Part shown: positions 9,891 to 15,473 of the stretch, one piece after another
How positions within the stretch are numbered: position 1 is the first letter of the stretch
Layout of the letters: every line of letters starts with the position of its first letter
From: Fonsecaea monophora
Lineage: Eukaryota > Ascomycota > Eurotiomycetes > Chaetothyriales > Herpotrichiellaceae
Length of the DNA stretch: 15,473 nt
NCBI RefSeq assembly: GCF_001642475.1
Contig: NW_019174150.1
Span: 1 to 15,473 of the forward strand
Direction: 5' to 3'
The notes under the pieces: model-generated
Told to the model about the DNA's origin: nothing
Database searches by the model: none
Seen by the model: the letters and a program-made list of their open reading frames with translations, nothing else
Program-made: the position numbers and the translations under genes

Positions 9891-9913
9891 ACCCTGACCC
9901 TAACCCTGACCCT
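9891..9913. repeat. Short telomere-like tract
   Basis: A run of CCCTGA, CCCTAA, CCCTGA and CCCT follows an A. It resembles the fungal telomere repeat CCCTAA (TTAGGG), but only one unit is exact and the total is under four units. It lies about 54 bases beyond the stop codon of the kinase gene. Confidence 0.5.
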
Positions 9914-9966
9914 CTTAGGCCCGAGCGTGGAGTGGAGTGGAGAGGATGCCTATCTCTCTCTATGTC

Positions 9967-11490
9967 TTACAAGTTGTAGTTATTCAGCCAAGGGTCATCG
10001 AGGAGTTCACGCGCAGTGAGCCGCTCATTCGGATCCCACCGTAACATTGACTTGACGAACTCGAGGAAAAGCCGCTTATTCTCGCCGTCAAGACGCTGTT
10101 CCCTGACGTCCAACGAATGCTTGTTGCTCAGGTCCACACCGGTCGTGAGGCAACCTATAAAAAAAAAGTAACGCTTTAGCCCTCAACACTTCGTTTCACC
10201 AATCAGACAGAGAATTAGACGGAAGTGAGGACTTACCGGAGTGATCGAAATATTTCCAACTCGTCTCGCTCCTCTCCAGGAAAGAGACAGGCGGTGGTCC
10301 AAGAACTGCCACCATCTCAGAAATGTGGGCTCGGTTTGAAAGTTTGTTTGTGGCCGGATCGTAGCCATCGAATAGATGTTCGTTGTAGAAAAGGTCCCAT
10401 ATCTGGACGGGGGTTCAGTAGAAAGTTCTCAAACTGGACTTTGACACTGAGAGGTTTCCCGTACCATCGAGCCAATGTTCCAGATATCGACACTATAGCT
10501 CCAATCCATGTCCAGCAAGATCTCGGGGGCCCGGTAGATCTCGGGCTGTATGTCGTCGTTGCGATCGCCTCCCCGGAACCGAGCCAGCCCAAAGTCGCTT
10601 AGAACGGGAAGTCCGATCGTCTTGGGCCTCGTGATCGCGCGAGATTGGTAGATTGTACGGTCCGCATAGATATTCCGCGGACCAGGGTTTGCAGCTTCCT
10701 CTTTGACAGAAGCCTCCAGAACTGATTCGTCCTCAAGACTAAGCATGATGTTATTCGCTTTGATATCTGAGAGATGGTTTTAGCTGGGTGCTTGGTTCGG
10801 GCCGGGGCGGGTTCTCTCACCTGTATGTACCAAATGACATTCACTATGCAGGTAGTCGATCGCTTGCAAAATGCACCATAGTACCGGTCTCAGAAGCTCT
10901 TCCGTGAGCTTGCGTCGACTGTCTTGGTACTGAAGCGCACGAAGACTTTCCCAGAGTGGTCGATGCACCAGACACTGATGCTTGCCGTCGGGACCTTCAA
11001 CCTCGAAGCTGTCCAGACAGGTCCGAATATGCTTTCGTCCTGGATGCTCAGATGCGATTGTGCTTAGGTAATCGTATATCTTCACCTCGTGGGCAGGGTT
11101 TGGACTGACGTCGCGTGCGAAGATCTTGGGGGCGACATACTTCTTTTGCCTGTGAATTGAAGATCAGCCAGGGGCTTTTGCAAAAGGCTCATGGTCCAAC
11201 CCTAAGTCCTGGGCAAGCCACACGGTTGAGCTAGCCCCGAATCCCAGCTTGCCAACAACTTCATATTTGGAAAGGATCTCGCCTATGTAGGCTGGGTAGA
11301 AGTTCGCTGGTTTGTAGTAGAGAAGAGTTTCTTCCTCGATTTTTTTGGTCCGATTATCATCCTGTCGGCCACCTCTCGCAGTAGAAGAATAGTTTCGCAG
11401 ACCAGGAAAGCATCGCAAGGGAGGACATGGTGAAGATTTGAAGGTATATATGCAGCGATAAGGAAGTGTAGCTCTCCGCAAAGCAAGCAT
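9967..11490 (-). CDS. SRPK-like protein kinase with mitochondrial-type N-terminus
   Basis: Serine/threonine kinase of the SR-protein-kinase-like group that is expanded in filamentous ascomycetes. Exons 11490-11201, 11149-10821, 10766-10465, 10402-10237 and 10154-9967 join to 1275 nt, 424 aa. Introns are 51-82 nt; the first has an unusual GTTGGA donor, but the join it gives is in frame. Visible kinase elements are the Gly loop GKLGFGASSTVW (80-91), Lys105 (YVAPKI), catalytic Asp207 with Lys209 and Asn212 in HTDIKANN, DFG at 264-266, APE at 286-288, and C-terminal WDPNERLTARELLDDPWL. HTD replaces the usual HRD. All phosphotransfer residues are present, so it should be active. Residues 1-43 are rich in Arg and Ser with no acidic residue, and LRNY|SS (31-36) matches an R-3 type presequence cleavage site, suggesting mitochondrial import. 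The ATG at 11490 is taken because the open frame further upstream begins without ATG. It diverges from the BVMO gene. Confidence 0.9.
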
Positions 11491-12155
11491 GACACGAGGA
11501 TTGTCCACCTTCACACGGGGCGCACGAGTGAAAAAGGGAGAGACAGAGCGTCGACCCAAGCTAGGCGTAAGCCTTGGATGCCTAGCTCCTCTGACCCTAA
11601 TGAGGTAGAGTTCCGGTCCCTCGAGTCGCACAAAGACCCTGCCGAGACTGTGGACATAATATCGCTGGAGGGAAATGGATACGAGGTACGAGGTACGCTG
11701 TCATCTGTACTCGGTAGGTGGTTGGTGACGAGTGGTTACGCAGTCCAAGGGGGAATATTGCACCTTACCGTTATAGGCAAATGTATTGCGCCCAAAGCAT
11801 CGATGCTATGGCGCTGCTTTTGGATCACTCCTTTTGCTCATTGGACAGGGGTTGAGTGAGCCAAGCACCCAATCACTATCGATGTCGGAAGCCCGCTACC
11901 GACCGAGCGGGGTGAGCGCAAAGAGCGGCGGCAGCCCCCACACATGAACCGCGGCAGTTTGGGGCAGAGAACATGGGGATGGGGACTGAGGACCACTTTG
12001 CGACATGTACCGCGGGCGTACGCGGGATTAAAATAGGTGTGACAAGGCGTCCTACCGTGTTGCCATAAGACTGTCTCCTCATCCCCTCCGCTCACACAAT
12101 TCCTGCCTCGACTTTGTTTCCATCCACACTTTTTCTTTCCTCCCCCCCAGACAAG
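11491..12155. promoter_or_regulatory. Divergent promoter, kinase/BVMO
   Basis: The 665 bases between the kinase and BVMO starts serve both genes. Two CCAAT pentamers lie in opposite orientation, at 11844-11840 (minus strand) and 11869-11873 (plus). The stretch 11885-12030 is rich in CGG/CCG triplets, the half-sites of zinc-cluster regulators, and contains a CreA-like GCGGGG near 11909. A pyrimidine-rich tract (about 12107-12149) runs up to the BVMO ATG, as is common in fungal core promoters. A short tandem of a 7-mer (ACGAGGT, about 11681-11697) is also present. Binding is not shown. Confidence 0.5.
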
Positions 12156-13987
12156 ATGACTGATACAAACCCATCGATGGGCGCCATCGTCCATAGCGAT
12201 GTCCTGATAGTCGGGGCCGGATTCAGTGGCATATCCATGCTCTATCGGCTCCGCAAGGCAGGGCTTAGCGCAAAGATCTTTGAATCTGGAGGTGACTTTG
12301 GTGGCGTCTGGTACTGGAACCGGTATCCCGGAGCCCGCGTGGACTCGGAGTGGCCGTACTATCAACTGAACATCCCCGAAGTATATCGTGACTGGGAATT
12401 CTCCGAGAAGTTCCCTGGTCACAAAGAGATCCGGGCGTACTGCGCGCACATTGATAAGGTTCTTGACTTGCGCAAGGACGTCCAGTTCAACGCTCACGTG
12501 GTGGATGCTCGATGGAGCAAAAGCGATGAGAAGTGGACGGTCAAGACCGAACAGGGACACATTGCGCAGAGCAAGTACTTGATTCTGTGCACCGGCCTTC
12601 TACACCGAAGGCACATCCCGGATTTCCCTGGTCTGACGACGTACAACGGAGTCCTGCACCACACGGGCTTCTGGCCTGAAGACATGAGTGTGAAGGGGAA
12701 GAAAGTGGCGGTCATTGGCGCTGGTGCCACTGCCGTGCAAGTCGTACAGGAGCTGGCTAAGGAAGCTGACCAGCTCACTGTCTTCATGCGCCGGCCCAGT
12801 CTGTGCTTACCTATGGGTCAACGGCCTCTCAGTGTCGAGGAGCAACGGTCGTGGAAGGCATATTTTGAGGCTCTATTCCGCGAGGGCCGCCAGTCCAATG
12901 CCGGGTTCCCAGGCAAACCTGAACCACGCGGCGTGCTTGACGTGTCGGATGAAGAACGCGAGCGGCACTTCGAAATGCTTTGGCAGAGAGGAGGTTTCAA
13001 TTTCCTCATGGGGAACTATAGCGACGTCGTCCTGAGCAAAGAGGCGAATCAAAAGGTGTATGATTTCTGGGCCAAGAAGATGAGGCAGAGGATCAAGGAC
13101 CCGAGGAAGCAGGAGTTGATGGTGCCCGTCGAGGCGCCTTACTACTTTGGTACGAAGAGATGTCCTCTAGAGCAGGACTACTATGAGATGCTCGATCGTC
13201 CCAACGTCCACATTGTCAATATGAACCAGAACCCCCTCAAGACATTCAATGCCACCGGTATGTTGATGGAGGACGGCACCCAGCTAGATTTCGACGTGGT
13301 TGTCCTTGCCACGGGTTTCGACTCATTTTCTGGATCGTGAGTTCTTGGTTTACCTCGTCCATGCGGAGAAGCATCAGTGCTAACTCAAGAACCCAGGTTG
13401 ACCCAAATGGGATTGAAGAACAAAGACGGCGTCGACATCAAGGACGTCTGGAAGGATGGTATCCGGACATACCTTGGCATGACGTTTAACGGCTTCCCCA
13501 ATGCTTTCATGGTCTATACCCCCCATGGTAATGCTCTCCTTCTCTCCTTTCCCGATCTAGACGGGGCTTTGCCACCCTATATACTGACTTTGCACACACA
13601 GCTCCTACTGCACTATCGAACGGACCAACCATCATCGAAGCGCAGAGCGATTTCATCCTGGCCGCCATCGAGAAGCTGGAGAAGGAAGGCGCCAAGACGA
13701 TTGAGCCGAACCGAGACGCCGAGGACGAGTGGGACGACATGATCGACGCCATGAACGAGCACACGCTCTTCCCGCTCACCAACAGTTGGTGGAACGCGTC
13801 CAACATCCCCGGCAAGAAGATTCAGATCCTGACCCATCCGGGCGGCATCAAGATGTACGAGTCCCAGTGTCGCGACACTCTCAACGACTGGAAGGGTTTC
13901 ACAGTCGTGGGCAAGGAGACCAACGGCGCCTTGAAGGAGAAGGGCGTACCTACCGAAAAGAGCGTGGAAATCGCCGTCCCAGTGTAA
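12156..13987 (+). CDS. Type I Baeyer-Villiger monooxygenase
   Basis: FAD- and NADPH-dependent flavoenzyme that would insert oxygen next to a carbonyl, turning ketones into esters or lactones. Exons 12156-13336, 13397-13527 and 13602-13987 join to 1698 nt, 565 aa, a usual length. Introns are 60 nt (GTGAGT, CTAAC branch) and 74 nt (GTAATG, CTGAC branch). The first Rossmann motif is GAGFSG at 20-25, then GGVWYWNRYPGARVDSE (49-65) with the conserved Asp63. The BVMO fingerprint is YNGVLHHTGFWP at 163-174, with Tyr for the usual first Phe. The NADPH motif GAGATA is at 188-193. Lys334-Arg335 in GTKRCPLEQDYYE matches the active-site Arg region, and ATGFD (385-389) is the flavoprotein ATG motif. The start has A at -3 and gives a short N-terminus typical of the family. 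The overall style is like cyclic-ketone and steroid BVMOs, but substrate is unknown. It may act in the same pathway as the PhyH enzyme, though they are 5.7 kb apart. Confidence 0.95.
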
Positions 13988-14375
13988 CCTTCCCTCACGA
14001 ATCGTCGGGACTGTGACGTGTACATCTCGATTATATGGTTGGTAGGTGGAGGCCAAGGAGGATTCCTTTGTCCCCGAAGGACGATTGAAACCAGACTTGA
14101 GCAGTGATAAATCAACAGATACCTCAGTGTCAATTTGGATCCAGCTTTCCCTTTGTTCTGTTCGACCGTGAAAAGATGTTTCAGGTTGTTTGCTCTCTTC
14201 CTCTTCGGCAGCCTAAAGGGACAGGCTATACGATACCGATGACGAGCCTATATCCACTCATGCAGTGCACGCACTGGACAGGCATGGTCCGGGGCCAGTG
14301 GCGTTTGATTCGACTCTCAAATGCCCAAGGTAAAGTGTGAAGCCGGTATTCGTGCATAGAGTAGCCTTCACAGCG
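13988..14375. other. Convergent intergenic region, BVMO/phosphoesterase
   Basis: The 388 bases between two stops should hold both 3' untranslated regions. A 78-codon plus-strand frame inside it has no family features. I see no RNA gene or clear repeat. Confidence 0.5.
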
Positions 14376-15284
14376 CTACAAAGCTTTCACCTCGATGCAT
14401 TTCCGTGGATCGAAGCACATTTCCCTTGCAAATGGGGACGAGATAACTCGCCAGATCAGGTGCTGCTGAGGTCCTTGTGAGAGCTGAGTCCCACCAGCAG
14501 GCTTCAGCACATAACCTCGCTGGTTGCTGACAAGGTGGACTCCATGCTGCCGCCACTGGTTTGTGAAGTGCGTGTGGCCAAAAATCCACCAATCTACCCT
14601 GTTGATTCCTCCAGGAAATCCGAGCAAGTCTGTAGCAAATCCATCGGCCCACGGATTTCCCTCGTGCTTGGGATGGCTGCTTCCCTTTTTGATGGGTGCG
14701 TGGTGGGTGACAACAAGGATCATTTTCTCTTGGCCAAGTCGCTTGGATGCAAGTCTGATCGACTCAACCTCATTCCGCAGCCACTCCACGTCCTTGGCAT
14801 GCTCAGTATTATGATCGTCGACACTCCAATCATGTATTCTTCGAAAGTCTTTGATCCGGCTCTGCACCTCAGCTCGGTTTTCCGATCGTATACGTGACTG
14901 GAGAGTGCAACCAAGCACACAGATGGACGGGTCGACGTCCAACCTTGTCCGGTTGAGGACAGACAGCTTTCCTAGCGTACTTGGCTCTCTCTGCAACCTG
15001 TGGGCAAGCGCTAGGCCATCAGCTCGTGAAACGCCATAAAACTCGTGATTTCCAAGGACGGGACACACTTGGTCAAAGTTGGCGCATTGTGTACTTATGA
15101 AAAATAGGTAATTTTCGTAGTCGTGCAGCCGGCCAATGTCACCAGCCAAGACGAGAATAGGGGCTTGAACTGGAACCTGGAAACTCTTATACTGATTTCC
15201 CGTCTCGAGATTAAGATCTGACAGAATTTGGAAAGGCAGTTTGCGCGGATTGGAGCACCCAAGTAATCGTTTAAAAGTGGGCAT
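14376..15284 (-). CDS. Calcineurin-like metallophosphoesterase, altered metal site
   Basis: Intronless gene for a 302-aa protein of the calcineurin-like phosphoesterase superfamily, in a fungal cytosolic-type branch without signal peptide or membrane segment. Metal-site motifs are in order: SDLNLE (Asp23, Asn25), GDIG (48-51), GNHE (78-81), THHAP with His194/His195 (193-197), and GHTHF (236-240). DFRRIHDWSVDDHN (146-159) is a lineage-typical linker. Four of five motifs are canonical, but the first is normally D-x-H and here has Asn25 in place of the metal-binding His. That is one base from a His codon (AAT instead of CAT). Activity may therefore be reduced or altered. The ATG at 15284 precedes the first motif by 22 residues, as expected. 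Natural substrate is unknown for this group. It faces the BVMO gene tail to tail and is probably not co-regulated with it. Confidence 0.92.
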   Translation of the reverse strand: MPTFKRLLGCSNPRKLPFQILSDLNLETGNQYKSFQVPVQAPILVLAGDIGRLHDYENYLFFISTQCANFDQVCPVLGNHEFYGVSRADGLALAHRLQREPSTLGKLSVLNRTRLDVDPSICVLGCTLQSRIRSENRAEVQSRIKDFRRIHDWSVDDHNTEHAKDVEWLRNEVESIRLASKRLGQEKMILVVTHHAPIKKGSSHPKHEGNPWADGFATDLLGFPGGINRVDWWIFGHTHFTNQWRQHGVHLVSNQRGYVLKPAGGTQLSQGPQQHLIWRVISSPFAREMCFDPRKCIEVKAL

Positions 15285-15473
15285 CTTTGTTGTGGATGGT
15301 CAAGCCGCATACGTTGGGAGCTGACGAGGCTGGCACAGGCAAGTAAATTGTGACTGGCAGGAATGCCAAGGACGTGTAATGACCGTCACGCTAGTCCTCG
15401 GCCGAAGGCCTTCGGACTAGCGCCGGTAGGGCCCTGTAAATTACTCGAAGGTATATAGTCAGACGGTCCCCAG
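15285..15473. other. Phosphoesterase upstream region and right edge
   Basis: This is the upstream flank of the minus-strand phosphoesterase gene. It contains the 32-base inverted repeat at 15390-15421, followed by a small palindrome AGGGCCCT (15428-15435). No coding sequence is seen. Confidence 0.5.
15390..15421. repeat. 32-base compound inverted repeat
   Basis: The outer arms GCTAGTCC (15390-15397) and GGACTAGC (15414-15421) are exact reverse complements. Overlapping them internally is a perfect 14-bp palindrome CCGAAGGCCTTCGG (15402-15415), and inside that region GGCC-GAA-GGCC can form a tight alternative hairpin. The nested symmetry is unlikely by chance. It may be the end of a MITE, foldback or other repeat running off the window, or a strong hairpin upstream of the phosphoesterase gene. 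No target-site duplication can be judged from this side alone. Confidence 0.75.

Larger units (their letters stand above)
8938..9966. other. Long convergent intergenic gap
   Basis: The 1029 bases between the stops of the sugar transporter and the kinase contain no reading frame with family features. The longest open frame (minus strand, about 9567-9130) lacks an ATG at its start and looks like noise. The gap holds an inverted repeat (9585-9605), a short telomere-like tract (9891-9913) and an imperfect GGAGT repeat just after it (about 9928-9942). It is longer than most gaps between convergent fungal genes, so a decayed gene or a non-coding RNA is possible, but I cannot show either. Confidence 0.5.

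Noticed and set aside
11491..11631. Longer kinase N-terminus starting at 11631
   Set aside because: The codon there is GTG; the first ATG in frame is 11490 and already gives a complete presequence-like N-terminus.
11838..12560. A 240-codon minus-strand frame across the BVMO start and promoter
   Set aside because: It begins at a GTG codon, covers the BVMO FAD-binding region on the opposite strand and shows no domain.
15410..15473. Helitron 3' end based on the terminal hairpin
   Set aside because: A hairpin alone is not enough: the expected short spacing to a CTRR end is not clear and no other Helitron part is in the window.

Overview
The window looks like a piece of filamentous ascomycete (Pezizomycotina) chromosome. 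The genes are split by many short introns (46-82 nt) with GTRNGY-type donors, CTRAY-type branch points and YAG acceptors. The families are typical of that group: a Zn(II)2Cys6 regulator with a Fungal_trans_2-type domain, an SRPK-like kinase and a GABA-type permease. I cannot fix the genus; Eurotiomycetes (Aspergillus or Chaetothyriales relatives) is only an impression from protein style. I see no rRNA, tRNA, CRISPR or complete transposon.

Seven protein-coding genes are supported, all reconstructed by splicing in frame from ATG to stop. From left to right: (1) a minus-strand C6 zinc-cluster transcription factor (2373-205, 665 aa, 4 exons); (2) a minus-strand amino acid/GABA/choline-type permease (4814-2798, 543 aa, 8 exons including a 31-nt exon); (3) a plus-strand phytanoyl-CoA dioxygenase (PhyH) family Fe(II)/2-oxoglutarate enzyme (5293-6456, 326 aa, 4 exons); (4) a plus-strand MFS sugar transporter (7185-8937, 544 aa, 3 exons); (5) a minus-strand SRPK-like kinase with a mitochondrial-type N-terminus (11490-9967, 424 aa, 5 exons); (6) a plus-strand type I Baeyer-Villiger monooxygenase (12156-13987, 565 aa, 3 exons); (7) a minus-strand single-exon metallophosphoesterase (15284-14376, 302 aa) with an Asn in place of a metal-binding His.

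Two gene pairs are divergent and share promoters. The permease/PhyH promoter (4815-5292) carries five GATA-factor-type sites and a palindromic CCAAT. The kinase/BVMO promoter (11491-12155) carries an inverted CCAAT pair. The mix of one regulator, two importers and two oxygenases resembles a catabolic or tailoring gene group. No backbone synthase (PKS, NRPS, terpene cyclase) is in view, so a joint pathway is inference only.

The gene-free stretches hold a (GGT)13 microsatellite at the left edge, a 12-bp palindrome before the sugar transporter, a short telomere-like tract in a long convergent gap (8938-9966), and a striking 32-base inverted repeat at the right edge that may belong to a repeat element continuing beyond the window.
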